Below, in pieces: positions 6,660-14,658 of a stretch of DNA of 27,270 bases. Location: positions 1 to 27,270 of the forward strand of contig DASUJY010000041.1 in assembly GCA_036279015.1 (NCBI GenBank), in the 5' to 3' direction. The notes under the pieces were generated by a model that ran no database searches, was not told where the DNA came from, and saw nothing but the letters and a program-made list of their open reading frames with translations. Position numbers and translations under genes: made by a program. The stretch is from DATEOR01 sp036279015. GTDB lineage: Bacteria; Actinomycetota; Thermoleophilia; Gaiellales; Gaiellaceae. How positions within the stretch are numbered: the first letter of the stretch is position 1; each line of letters begins with the position of its first letter.

Positions 6660-8130
6660 CGAGTTCCCTGCCCGTCATTCCCGCGCTCGGGGGAATCCCG
6701 AGCAGTCCGAGGCAGGTCGGAACGAGGTCGGAGAGCGAGCCGCCGGCGGCGAGGTGCGCGCCCTCGATCGTCACGACGAGCGGCACCGGGTTCGTCGTGT
6801 GTGCCGTATGGGGGCCCCTACCGTCGGGCTCGAGCATCTGCTCGGCGTTGCCGTGGTCGGCGGTGACGAGGCACACGCCTCCCTCCTTCGCGACGGCGGC
6901 GGCCACCCGCCCGAGACAGGCATCGACAGCCTCGACCGCCCGGACGACCGCAGGGATCGTGCCGGTATGCCCGACCATGTCCGGGTTCGCGAAGTTGACG
7001 ACCGCGAATGCGTAGCCGTCCCCGATCGCCTCCTCGAAGCGGCGCGTCACCTCTTCGGCCGACATCTCCGGCTTCTCGTCGTAGGTGGCGACGTCCTGCG
7101 GCGACGGGACGAGGACGCGGGTCTCGCCGTCCCACTCCCCCTCGCGGCCGCCGTTGAAGAAGTAGGTGACGTGGGCGTACTTCTCGGTCTCGGCGACGTG
7201 CAGCTGGCGAACCCCGTGCTCCGCCAGCACCTCCGCCATCGTCTCGGAGACGTCCTGCTCGGCGAATGCGACCGGGCAGCCGAAGTCGTCGCGGTACCGT
7301 GTCATCGTCGTCAGGTCGAAGCCACGCCCGAGCAGAAGTTGCGTCAGCTGGCGCGCCCGGTCCGGCCTGAAGTTGAAGAAGAGCGCCGCGTCCCCGGGGC
7401 CGAGGCGCGGGCCGGGCAGGACGACTGGCACCACGAATTCGTCCGTGACCCCGGCCTCGTAGCTCGCCTCGATCGCGGCGACCGGGTCGCCCGCCTCTTC
7501 GCCTTCGCCGGCCGTGATCGCGGCGAGCGCGCGCTCGGTCCGGTCCCAGCGCTTGTCCCGGTCCATCGCGTAGTAGCGGCCGCTGACCGTGACGATTCGG
7601 CAGCCCGCCCCGGCGAGCTCGGCCAGGTCGCTCCGGGCCGAGTGCGGCGAGACGTCCCGGCCGTCGGTGAACGCATGGAGAAAGGTGCGCTCGGCCATGC
7701 CCTGCCGGCGGGCGAGCTCGAGCAGGGCGCGCAGGTGGTCGATGTGGCTGTGGACTCCGCCGTAGGAGACGAGGCCGAGGAGGTGGACGTTCGTGCCGCG
7801 CTCCTTCGCCCGTCGGAAAACGTCGATCAGCGCCTCGTTCTCGAAGAAGGCGCCGCTCTCGATCGAGCGGTTGATCCGCATGAAGTCCTGGTCGACTACG
7901 CGACCGGAGCCGATCGTGAGGTGGCCGACCTCGGAGTTGCCCATCTGGCCGCGGGGCAGGCCGACCGCCTCGCCGGAAGCGTCGAGCGTCGCGTGCGGGT
8001 AGCGGCGCCAGAGCTCGTCGAAGACGGGGGTGTCAGCCAGCTCGACCGCGTTCCCGGGCCCGGCGGGCGCACAGCCCCAGCCGTCGAGGATGACGAGCGC
8101 TACGAGCGGATACGGGCGGCTGTCTGGCAA
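6646..8130 (-). CDS. gpmI: 2,3-bisphosphoglycerate-independent phosphoglycerate mutase
   Basis: Interconverts 3- and 2-phosphoglycerate through a phosphoserine intermediate with two manganese ions. Seen: the N-terminal LVILDGWG, the nucleophile Ser66 in MGNSEVGHL, TDGRDVSP, YYAMDRDKRWDR, FRPDRARQ, the AETEKYAHVTYFFNGG block, NPDMVGHTG and TADHGNAE with GPHTAHTTNPVP. About 494 residues, near the family norm of 510. The start is inferred: no ATG or GTG lies between the tpiA stop and LVILDGWG, and TTG 8130 is the nearest candidate, giving a 31-base overlap with tpiA and implying coupled translation. It completes a gap-pgk-tpiA-gpmI cluster. Confidence 0.92.
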   Translation of the reverse strand: MPDSRPYPLVALVILDGWGCAPAGPGNAVELADTPVFDELWRRYPHATLDASGEAVGLPRGQMGNSEVGHLTIGSGRVVDQDFMRINRSIESGAFFENEALIDVFRRAKERGTNVHLLGLVSYGGVHSHIDHLRALLELARRQGMAERTFLHAFTDGRDVSPHSARSDLAELAGAGCRIVTVSGRYYAMDRDKRWDRTERALAAITAGEGEEAGDPVAAIEASYEAGVTDEFVVPVVLPGPRLGPGDAALFFNFRPDRARQLTQLLLGRGFDLTTMTRYRDDFGCPVAFAEQDVSETMAEVLAEHGVRQLHVAETEKYAHVTYFFNGGREGEWDGETRVLVPSPQDVATYDEKPEMSAEEVTRRFEEAIGDGYAFAVVNFANPDMVGHTGTIPAVVRAVEAVDACLGRVAAAVAKEGGVCLVTADHGNAEQMLEPDGRGPHTAHTTNPVPLVVTIEGAHLAAGGSLSDLVPTCLGLLGIPPSAGMTGRELVTNV

Positions 8131-8798
8131 ATGGAGGTGAATGAGTCGACGTCGAGGGAAGCGCCTCCGACCAGCGCACCATCGACATCGGCCTGGGTGA
8201 GGAGTTCGTCCGCATTCTCGGGCTTGACGGAGCCGCCGTAGAGGATCGGCACGTCGACGAGGCCACGGATGAAGGCGTGCGCCTCCTGCGCCTGAGCCGG
8301 CGTCGCCGTCTTGCCGGTGCCGATCGCCCAGACCGGCTCGTACGCGATCGTGAGCCGCTCGTGTGCGCCGACGGCATCGCGGATCGACTCGACCTGGAGG
8401 CGGACGACGAGCTCGGTCTGGCCTGCCTCGCGCTCCTCCTCCGATTCGCCGACGCAGGCGATCACGCCGAGACCCGCCTCGAGGGCAGCGGTGGCGCGGC
8501 GCGCGACGCTCTCGTCCGTCTCGCCGAAGTGCTGTCGCCGCTCGGAATGGCCGACGATCGCGCCGCGGACGCCGAGCTCGGCGAGCATCGGAGCGGACAC
8601 CTCGCCGGTGAAGGGGCCCTCCGCGGCCCAGTGAACGCTCTGCGCGTAGGTCGTGAGCCCGGATTCGACGACCGCGGCGAGCGCGACGTAGGAGGGGCAG
8701 ACGACCACGTCGATGCCCGCGGGCGGCTCGAACGCAGTCGCGAAGGCCCGCGCCTCCTGCGGCCCCTTGAACATCTTCCAGTTGCCCGCGATCATCAT
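8100..8798 (-). CDS. tpiA: Triosephosphate isomerase
   Basis: Interconverts dihydroxyacetone phosphate and glyceraldehyde 3-phosphate. Catalytic residues are visible: Lys8 in GNWKM, His84 in GHSERR and Glu154 in YEPVWAIGTGKTA. The phosphate-gripping loops YGGSVKPEN and GALVGGASLD follow. 232 residues is a little short of the usual 250. Two ATGs are adjacent at the start (8798 and 8795). A 93-base gap separates it from pgk; within that gap TAGGAT (8835-8840) may be an internal -10. Its 3' end overlaps gpmI. Confidence 0.95.
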   Translation of the reverse strand: MMIAGNWKMFKGPQEARAFATAFEPPAGIDVVVCPSYVALAAVVESGLTTYAQSVHWAAEGPFTGEVSAPMLAELGVRGAIVGHSERRQHFGETDESVARRATAALEAGLGVIACVGESEEEREAGQTELVVRLQVESIRDAVGAHERLTIAYEPVWAIGTGKTATPAQAQEAHAFIRGLVDVPILYGGSVKPENADELLTQADVDGALVGGASLDVDSFTSICQTAARIRS

Positions 8799-8834
8799 TT
8801 TCGCCGGGGCCGCCGCGAGCCTCCCTCCACGTCC

Positions 8835-8840
8835 ATCCTA
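8835..8840 (-). promoter_or_regulatory. Possible internal -10 box before tpiA
   Basis: TAGGAT on the minus strand lies in the 93-base pgk-tpiA gap. A purine-rich GGAGGGAGG follows, but about 20 bases before the ATG, too far to be a standard Shine-Dalgarno. No clear -35. The rest of the gap (8799-8891) holds nothing recognisable; the secG gene often found beside tpiA is absent. Confidence 0.25.
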
Positions 8841-8891
8841 TTTCGGAAAGTCGCGCGTGTGGTGCGCACGAGTGGATCGAATGTCTGCAAG

Positions 8892-9923
8892 TCAGGCCTC
8901 CGGAATCGCGACGACTCCCGGGAGCTCCTTGCCCTCGAGGAGCTCGAGCGACGCCCCGCCCCCCGTCGAGACCCAGTCGATCCGGTCGGCGAGGCCGAGC
9001 TCCTCGACCGCCCGCGCGGAGTCGCCGCCACCGACCACGGTATGCGCCCCGGCCTCCGCGACGGCGCGCGCGACGGCCTCCGTTCCCGCTGAGAACCGCG
9101 GCCACTCGAACACCCCCATCGGCCCGTTCCAGAACACCGTCTGCGCCTTCGCGATCCGCGCGGCGAAGTCGCGGCGCGCCTCGGGGCCGATGTCGAGCCC
9201 CAGCCAGCCCTCCGGCACCTCCCCCGCCGCCACCACCTTCGCCTCGGCGTCACGCTCGAAGGCCGCGGCCGCGACGACGTCCTGTGGGAGGACGACGCGC
9301 TCGCGCGCAGAGACCTCCTCGGCCATCTTGCCGCCGACGAGCACCGCGTCGGCCCGCTCGACCAGGGAGTCGAGCACGCCGATCTTGTCCTCGACCTTCG
9401 CGCCGCCGAGCACCGCCACGAACGGGCGCGCGGGCGACTCGAGCAGCGAGCCGAGCTCCTCGAGCTCGCGCTCCAGGAGGAGCCCGGCGTAGGCCGGCAG
9501 CAGGTGCGCGACAGCCTCGGTCGAGGCGTGTGCGCGATGCGCCGATCCGAACGCGTCGTTCACGTAGAGATCCGACCCGTCGGCAAGTTTCCGCGCGAGC
9601 GCGACGTCGTTCGCGGTCTCGCCGGGATGGAAGCGGGTGTTCTCCAGCACGCTGATCCGCGCATCGTCGACCAGCGTGCGCAGATGCGCCTCGACTGGCT
9701 CGAGCGAGAAGGCCGGATCCTCTCCCTTGGGCCGGCCGAGGTGGGAGCAGAGCCGCAGCTTCTGGGCGCCGCGGTCGAGAAGGAGCTCGATCGTCGGGAG
9801 CGCCGCGCGCACGCGCGTGTCGTCGGCGACCCGGCTGCCCTCGAGCGGAACGTTGAAGTCGACGCGCACGAGCACCCGCTTGCCTGCCACGTCGGCATCC
9901 CGGACGGATCGCGGCCGATGCAC
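8892..9923 (-). CDS. pgk: Phosphoglycerate kinase, compact form
   Basis: Transfers phosphate from 1,3-bisphosphoglycerate to ADP. The two-domain enzyme is recognised by RVDFNVPL, SHLGRP, LENTRFHPGE, VNDAFGSAHRAHAS, GGAKVEDKIGV, WNGPMGVFE and GGGDSA with STGGGASLELLEGK. At 343 residues it is about 45-50 shorter than typical. One clear loss of about 30 residues lies between VLVGGKMAEE and LPQDVV, where standard enzymes carry the helix after the GG-x-AYTF motif. The reading frame is continuous, so it looks like a genuine compact form rather than damage. The GTG start follows the gap stop codon with no gap, so translation is probably coupled. Confidence 0.95.
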   Translation of the reverse strand: MHRPRSVRDADVAGKRVLVRVDFNVPLEGSRVADDTRVRAALPTIELLLDRGAQKLRLCSHLGRPKGEDPAFSLEPVEAHLRTLVDDARISVLENTRFHPGETANDVALARKLADGSDLYVNDAFGSAHRAHASTEAVAHLLPAYAGLLLERELEELGSLLESPARPFVAVLGGAKVEDKIGVLDSLVERADAVLVGGKMAEEVSARERVVLPQDVVAAAAFERDAEAKVVAAGEVPEGWLGLDIGPEARRDFAARIAKAQTVFWNGPMGVFEWPRFSAGTEAVARAVAEAGAHTVVGGGDSARAVEELGLADRIDWVSTGGGASLELLEGKELPGVVAIPEA

Positions 9924-10922
9924 CTACAGCAGCCGCTCAGCGACGTCGACGAGGCGGCAGCTGTAGCCCCACTCGTTGTCGTACCAGCTCATCACCTTGA
10001 CCATGGGGCCGTTCGTCATCGTCTCTTCGGAGTCGAAGATCGACGAATACGAGTCGCCGACGATGTCCGACGAGACGATGGGGTCGGTCGTGTAGCGGAG
10101 AATCCCCGCGAGCGGCCCGGCGTCGGCAACCTCGCGGAAGCGGGCGTTGACGTCGTCGACCGACACCTCGGTGCCGACTTGGACGACGAGGTCGGTGATC
10201 GACCCCGTCGGCACGGGCGCTCGGACGGACACGCCGTCGACGCGACCCTGGAGCTCCGGGATGACGAGCCCGATCGCCTTCGCCGCACCGGTCGACGTCG
10301 GAATGAGGTTGATCGCAGCGGCCCGCGCCCGTCGGAGGTCCTTGTGCGGTGCGTCCTGGAGGCGCTGGTCGGCGGTGTAAGCGTGGATCGTCGTCATGAA
10401 TCCCCGCTCGATCCCCCAGGCGTCGTGGAGCACCTTCGCCACCGGGGCGACGCAGTTCGTCGTGCAGGAGGCGTTCGAAACGACGTGGTGGCGGTCGCGG
10501 TCGTACGCGTCGTCGTTGACGCCGAGGACGATCGTGATGTCCGGCTCGGTGGCCGGCGCGGAGATGAGCACCTTCTCGGCCCCCGCCTCGAGGTGGGCCG
10601 CGGCAGCGTCGCGCTTCGTGAAGAGCCCCGTCGACTCGACCACCACCTGGACGCCGAGCTCCTTCCACGGAAGCTGAGACGGATCGCGCTCGCTCAGGAA
10701 CCGCATCTCGACGTCGCCCGCGCGGATCGTGTTCTCCGTTGCCTCGACCTCCATGTCGAGGGGGCCCAGGACCGAGTCGTACTTGAGCAGGTGGGCGAAC
10801 ATCGCCGGGTCGCCGAGGTCGTTCGCGGCGGCAAACTCGAGGTCGGCGCCGCGTTTCAGCGCAGCGCGGAAAAAGTTCCGCCCGATCCGCCCGAAGCCGT
10901 TGATGCCGACGCGCACAGCCAT
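9924..10922 (-). CDS. gap: Glyceraldehyde-3-phosphate dehydrogenase, type I
   Basis: Oxidises glyceraldehyde 3-phosphate to 1,3-bisphosphoglycerate with NAD. Seen: the Rossmann motif GINGFGRIGR at 7-16, a nucleotide-specificity region AANDLGD, the catalytic Cys153 in SNASCTTNC and His180 in TTIHAYTADQ, and the C-terminal WYDNEWGYSCRLVD. 332 residues, standard. GGGAG lies five bases before the ATG, and TAGAAT at 10957-10962 is a good -10 that would give a leader of roughly 28 bases. First gene of the gap-pgk-tpiA-gpmI group, downstream of whiA. Confidence 0.97.
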   Translation of the reverse strand: MAVRVGINGFGRIGRNFFRAALKRGADLEFAAANDLGDPAMFAHLLKYDSVLGPLDMEVEATENTIRAGDVEMRFLSERDPSQLPWKELGVQVVVESTGLFTKRDAAAAHLEAGAEKVLISAPATEPDITIVLGVNDDAYDRDRHHVVSNASCTTNCVAPVAKVLHDAWGIERGFMTTIHAYTADQRLQDAPHKDLRRARAAAINLIPTSTGAAKAIGLVIPELQGRVDGVSVRAPVPTGSITDLVVQVGTEVSVDDVNARFREVADAGPLAGILRYTTDPIVSSDIVGDSYSSIFDSEETMTNGPMVKVMSWYDNEWGYSCRLVDVAERLL

Positions 10923-10956
10923 GAAGACTCCCAGTTCGCTTCCCCCAGCAGTCGCG

Positions 10957-10962
10957 ATTCTA
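10957..10962 (-). promoter_or_regulatory. Putative -10 box of the gap operon
   Basis: TAGAAT on the minus strand, 34 bases before the gap ATG. With GGGAG-TCTTC-ATG downstream it makes a normal leadered promoter. The -35 region is GC-rich and weak, which could mean dependence on an activator. Confidence 0.45.
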
Positions 10963-11003
10963 TCCCTGCCCGCCTCGAGCCCTCGCGGGCCTGAGCGAGC
11001 GGG

Positions 11004-11040
11004 CCGGAGGGGAAGCTCCGAGGACGACCTCCCCCTCCGG
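11004..11040. other. Strong inverted repeat in the whiA-gap gap
   Basis: CCGGAGGGG (11004-11012) and CCCCTCCGG (11032-11040) are perfect complements over nine bases, with an inner GAGG/CCTC pair. The element lies about 40 bases upstream of the gap -10 and 140 bases after whiA. It could be a terminator-like or attenuation structure, although no T tract follows on either strand. The rest of 10963-11179 shows only weaker dyads; I see no gene or tRNA there. Confidence 0.45.
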
Positions 11041-11179
11041 TTGAACCGTGCTCCGGACCGTGATGCCGGACGGGGTCTGAATCCGACACCCGACGAGCGC
11101 GGACCCGCTCGCGGCTCACACTAGCTTCGGAAGCTCGAGCAAGGCAACTCGAACCATCCAGGATTTACCAGGACAAGAG

Positions 11180-12097
11180 TCAGCGCTCGCCGAGCTTCTG
11201 GAGCTTCGCGAGCCTGCGCTGCGCCGCGGCCTTCGTGGCCGGCGGCTTCAGCCGAAGCGCCAGCTCGCGCAGCGACAGGAGCGGGTGTCGGGCACGGAGC
11301 GCTGCGATCTCACGGAGCTCGGGTGAGAGGTGCTCGAGGCGGCCGTCCTCCTCGAGACGGCGGATGGCGCGGAGTTGCGCCTCGGCGGCTCTGTTTGCCC
11401 GAACGATGTTCGCGTGGTCGGCGTTCGCGAGCCGATTCGCGCGGGCGCGCGTCGAGGCGACGACCCCTCCTTCCTCGAGCTGCAGGGCCGCCTGGTGCGC
11501 GCCGAGGAAGGCGAGTAGCCCCGAGATCGCGTCGATCGACTTGGCGTAGGCGACCGCGTGGCGGCCGCGGTCGTGGACCGCGAGCCGGAAGCCCTCTTCC
11601 GCTGCGAGGGAGGCCAGGTGCTCGGCCGCCCCGACGTTGGCGCTCCGGAGCTCGAGGTGCGCGTTGCGCGGCCCGCTGACCGACCCGGCCGCGAGCAGCG
11701 CGCCGCGGAGGTAGGCGGCACGGCAGCAGGAGCGGCCGACGACACGCGCGGGCGGGCGCTCGAGCGGCGCGAGCCGGGAATCGAGGACGCCGGCTTCGTT
11801 CAGGACCTGGAGAGCGCGGGCGTCGTCGTCGAGGTGGATCTGGAAGCGGCTCGCGTGCTCGAACGCCTGGCTCCGAAAGGTGCGGATCTCGCCGGGGACG
11901 CCGTACGAGCGCAGGAGCGCGAATGCGCGCCGGGCGACCGCCGGGCTCGAGATCTCCAGGTGGAGCGCGATCCGCCCGCCGCCGCGGAGATGGACGCTCC
12001 CCGCCGTGCGAACGAGCGCCGAGAGCTCGGCGAGCCGGCAGCACGCCCGGCGCGGGTCGATGCCCGCGAGCTCGGCGCGGACGTCCTCAGAGAGCAT
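11180..12097 (-). CDS. whiA: Sporulation/cell-division regulator WhiA
   Basis: DNA-binding protein with a degenerate LAGLIDADG homing-endonuclease fold and a C-terminal helix-turn-helix; in Streptomyces WhiA controls developmental cell division. 305 residues. The family blocks CCRAAYLRGALLAAGSVSGP near the middle, YAKSIDAISGLLAFLGAH, RANRLANADHANIVRAN and the C-terminal LREIAALRARHPLLSLRELA are clear. The ATG overlaps the end of ogt by 11 bases, so the pair is probably cotranscribed. The rapZ and yvcK genes usually found just upstream are absent here, while gap-pgk-tpiA still follow downstream. Confidence 0.93.
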   Translation of the reverse strand: MLSEDVRAELAGIDPRRACCRLAELSALVRTAGSVHLRGGGRIALHLEISSPAVARRAFALLRSYGVPGEIRTFRSQAFEHASRFQIHLDDDARALQVLNEAGVLDSRLAPLERPPARVVGRSCCRAAYLRGALLAAGSVSGPRNAHLELRSANVGAAEHLASLAAEEGFRLAVHDRGRHAVAYAKSIDAISGLLAFLGAHQAALQLEEGGVVASTRARANRLANADHANIVRANRAAEAQLRAIRRLEEDGRLEHLSPELREIAALRARHPLLSLRELALRLKPPATKAAAQRRLAKLQKLGER

Positions 12098-12548
12098 GCT
12101 CGAGCTCGAGCAGGCGGCGCTTGTAATCGAGGCCGAGCGAGCCGTAGGACCCCAGCCCGGCCGCAGAGACGACTCGATGGCAGGGGACCACTAGCGGGAA
12201 GCGATTGCCGGCGCAGAACGACCCTGCCGCGCGCTGGGCGTTCGGATGGCCCGCAAGCGCGGCGAGCTCGCCGTAGGTGACCGTCTCGCCGTAGGGGATC
12301 GCCCGGAGCGTCTCCGCGACGGCGACCTGGAACTCCGTCCCCCAGGAGAGGTCGAGCTCGACGTCGTCGAAGGGGACGCACTCGCCCGCGAAATAGCGGC
12401 GGAAGCGCTCGGCCAGCGGGTGCTGGCCGGCATCGATGCCGACGGCCCGAGATGCCGGGAGCTCGTGGTAGAGGAGCCGCTCGCCGTCGAGATAGAGCTC
12501 CCCCACCCCCCAGCCCGGAACCTCGTACGAGAGCACCTGCACGTTCAT
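12087..12548 (-). CDS. ogt: Methylated-DNA--protein-cysteine methyltransferase (O6-alkylguanine repair)
   Basis: Removes alkyl groups from O6-alkylguanine by irreversible transfer to its own cysteine. 153 residues: an N-terminal beta domain, then the DNA-binding domain with EFQVAVAETLRAIPYGETVTYGELA and the active-site PCHRVV with Cys123. The conserved Arg of the helix is in AQRAAG, a mild deviation from the usual AARAVG. Start ATG 12548, 35 bases from the divergent gene at 12584. It overlaps whiA by 11 bases. Confidence 0.93.
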   Translation of the reverse strand: MNVQVLSYEVPGWGVGELYLDGERLLYHELPASRAVGIDAGQHPLAERFRRYFAGECVPFDDVELDLSWGTEFQVAVAETLRAIPYGETVTYGELAALAGHPNAQRAAGSFCAGNRFPLVVPCHRVVSAAGLGSYGSLGLDYKRRLLELEHAL

Positions 12549-12583
12549 ACAATGCCGCCTTCAGCTGTCGGGGAACCGTTGAA

Positions 12584-12961
12584 GTGACACAGCCGATCGT
12601 CTACGTCGACGTCTCCAGCGTTCGGCCGGGCAAGCTCGCAGAGCTCGAGAGCGCGATGGACCGCCTGGCCCGATTCGTCGAGGCCAACATGCCGCGGCTC
12701 AGCTCGTACGGCTTCTACCTCGACGAGGTCCGCGCGACGATGACGGTCGTGGCCCTCCATCCCGACGAGGCCTCGCTCGAGGCCCACCTCGACACGGGAC
12801 GGGAGGAATTCCGCGGCTTCGCCGCGCTCATCGAGCTGGAGAGGATCGAGGTCTACGGAGCAGTCAGCGCCCCGGTCCTCGAGCGCCTGCACGAGAAGGC
12901 ACGCATGCTCGGCGGCGCGACCGTGACCGTCCACGAGCACCAGGCTGGCTTCGCACGGTGA
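12584..12961 (+). CDS. Small protein of unknown function, possible dimeric alpha/beta-barrel fold
   Basis: A 125-residue protein that I do not recognise by name. The pattern of alternating beta strands and helices (VYVDVSSVRPGKLAELESAM, then TMTVVALHPDEASLEAHL, then ERIEVYG) resembles ferredoxin-like dimeric alpha/beta-barrel proteins such as the antibiotic-biosynthesis-monooxygenase group. This is inference. No catalytic motif is visible. I chose GTG 12584 because GGGGAA lies upstream at Shine-Dalgarno distance and the longer frame overlaps ogt. TACAAT at 12548-12553 may be its -10. The next gene, for P5C dehydrogenase, starts 44 bases on. Confidence 0.6.
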   Translation: MTQPIVYVDVSSVRPGKLAELESAMDRLARFVEANMPRLSSYGFYLDEVRATMTVVALHPDEASLEAHLDTGREEFRGFAALIELERIEVYGAVSAPVLERLHEKARMLGGATVTVHEHQAGFAR

Positions 12962-12991
12962 GGTGATCCTGCGCGGAGCCCGCCCGGCCGC

Positions 12992-12997
12992 GATAAT
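12992..12997 (+). promoter_or_regulatory. Putative leaderless -10 box of the P5C dehydrogenase gene
   Basis: GATAAT ends 8 bases before the ATG at 13006, so the transcript would begin at or next to the start codon. There is no Shine-Dalgarno. The gene's reading frame also contains a TTG at 12997 that would overlap this box, which favours the ATG. Confidence 0.45.
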
Positions 12998-13005
12998 TGC
13001 CGTTC

Positions 13006-14658
13006 ATGAGCGCTCCAGGAACCTTCCGCCCGCTCCCGCCCACCAACGAGCCGGCCCGCTCGTACGCGCCCGGGACGCCCGAGCGCGCGAGCCTCCAGCT
13101 TCGCCTCGAGCAGATGAAGCGCGAGCAACCGGAGATTCCCTGCATCATCGGCGGCAAGGACGTCACGACGGGCAACCTCAAGCCGGCAGTCATGCCCCAC
13201 GACAAGGACCACGTCCTCGCCAACGTGCACCAGGGCGGCGCCAAGGAGGTCGAGGCCGCGATCAAGGCCGCCGGCGAGGCCTGGCACGACTGGCACCGAC
13301 TCCCGTGGGAGGAGCGCGCCGCGGTCTTCTACCGCGCGGCCGAGCTCCTGGCCGGCCCCTGGCGAGACACGCTCAACGCAGCGACGATGCTCGGGCAGTC
13401 GAAGACCGCCCACCAGGCCGAGATCGACGCGGCCTGCGAGCTGATCGACTTCTGGCGCTTCAACCCCTACTTCATGCACCGGGTCTACGAGGAGCAGCCG
13501 TTCTCGAGCCCCGGCGCCTGGAACCGGATGGAGTACCGGCCGCTCGAGGGCTTCGTCTTCGCCGTCACGCCCTTCAACTTCACGGCGATCGGCGGCAACC
13601 TCCCGACCTCGCCTGCCCTCATGGGCAACACGTGCGTCTGGAAGCCGGCCGGAACGGCGATGCTCTCCGCCTACTACACGATGCGCCTCCTGCAGGAGGC
13701 CGGGCTTCCCGACGGGGTCGTCAACCTCGTCTTCGGCTCCGGGAAGGAGATCGGCGACGCGGCGCTCGGCAGCCCCGATCTGGCCGGCGTCCACTTCACC
13801 GGCTCGACTCCCGTCTTCCAGTCGATGTGGAAGACGATCGGCGCCAACATCGCCGAGTACCGGAACTACCCGCGGATCGTCGGCGAGACGGGCGGCAAGG
13901 ACTTCATCGTCGCGCACCCGACCGCCGACGTCGACGAGCTCGCCACCGCGATCGTGCGGGGCTCCTTCGAGTACCAGGGACAGAAGTGCTCGGCCGCCTC
14001 GCGCGTCTACGCGCCGTCCAACCTCTGGCCCGAGCTCCGGGAGCGGCTCGTCGCGCAGGTCGGCGAGCTCAGAGTCGGCGACGTCTCCGACTTCTCGAAC
14101 TTCATGGGCGCGGTCATCGACGCGAGCTCCTTCAAGACACAGAAGGAGGCGATCGAGGAGGCGCGCTCGCACGCGAAGTCGAGCGTCGTCGTCGGCGGCG
14201 GCACCGACGACACCGAGGGCTACTTCGTCGAGCCGACGGTGATCGAGACCGAGGACCCTAGCTTCCGGCTCCTGCGCGACGAGCTCTTCGGCCCGGTCGT
14301 GACCGCCTACGTCTATCCGGAGAAAAAGTGGGACGAGACGCTCGAGCTCGTCGACACGACGGCGCCGTACGGGCTCACCGGCGCGATCTTCTCGGACGAC
14401 CGGATGGCGCTCGTCGAAGCCGGCGAGAAGCTTCGCTACGCAGCGGGCAACCTCTACCTCAACGACAAGCCGACGGGGGCGGTCGTCGCGCAGCAGCCGT
14501 TCGGCGGCTCACGCGCCTCCGGCACGAACGACAAGGCGGGCTCGATGTGGAACCTCATCCGCTGGGTCAGCCCGCGCACGATCAAGGAGACGTTCGTGCC
14601 GGCCACCGACTACCGCTATCCCTTCATGGGCTCGGACGGGGCGGAGGGGGCAATCTAG
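13006..14658 (+). CDS. pruA: L-glutamate gamma-semialdehyde dehydrogenase (1-pyrroline-5-carboxylate dehydrogenase)
   Basis: Oxidises glutamate 5-semialdehyde to glutamate with NAD, the second step of proline breakdown. 550 residues, the length of stand-alone P5C dehydrogenases. Seen: FNFTAIGGNLPTSPALMGNT with VWKPAG (cofactor site), HFTGSTPVFQ, the general-base Glu294 in VGETGGKDF and the nucleophile Cys328 in QKCSAASRVY; the C-terminal QPFGGSRASGTNDKAGS is typical of this subfamily. No proline dehydrogenase gene is in the window. The last 35 bases overlap the convergent MFS gene. Confidence 0.93.
   Translation: MSAPGTFRPLPPTNEPARSYAPGTPERASLQLRLEQMKREQPEIPCIIGGKDVTTGNLKPAVMPHDKDHVLANVHQGGAKEVEAAIKAAGEAWHDWHRLPWEERAAVFYRAAELLAGPWRDTLNAATMLGQSKTAHQAEIDAACELIDFWRFNPYFMHRVYEEQPFSSPGAWNRMEYRPLEGFVFAVTPFNFTAIGGNLPTSPALMGNTCVWKPAGTAMLSAYYTMRLLQEAGLPDGVVNLVFGSGKEIGDAALGSPDLAGVHFTGSTPVFQSMWKTIGANIAEYRNYPRIVGETGGKDFIVAHPTADVDELATAIVRGSFEYQGQKCSAASRVYAPSNLWPELRERLVAQVGELRVGDVSDFSNFMGAVIDASSFKTQKEAIEEARSHAKSSVVVGGGTDDTEGYFVEPTVIETEDPSFRLLRDELFGPVVTAYVYPEKKWDETLELVDTTAPYGLTGAIFSDDRMALVEAGEKLRYAAGNLYLNDKPTGAVVAQQPFGGSRASGTNDKAGSMWNLIRWVSPRTIKETFVPATDYRYPFMGSDGAEGAI

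Noticed and set aside
6562..8241. Plus-strand open frame opposite gpmI
   Set aside because: Shadow of gpmI, whose full set of catalytic motifs is present on the minus strand.
11041..11179. Possible tRNA in the whiA-gap gap, suggested by a GGTTCGAGT stretch
   Set aside because: The presumed T stem does not pair and no acceptor stem or anticodon arm can be drawn.
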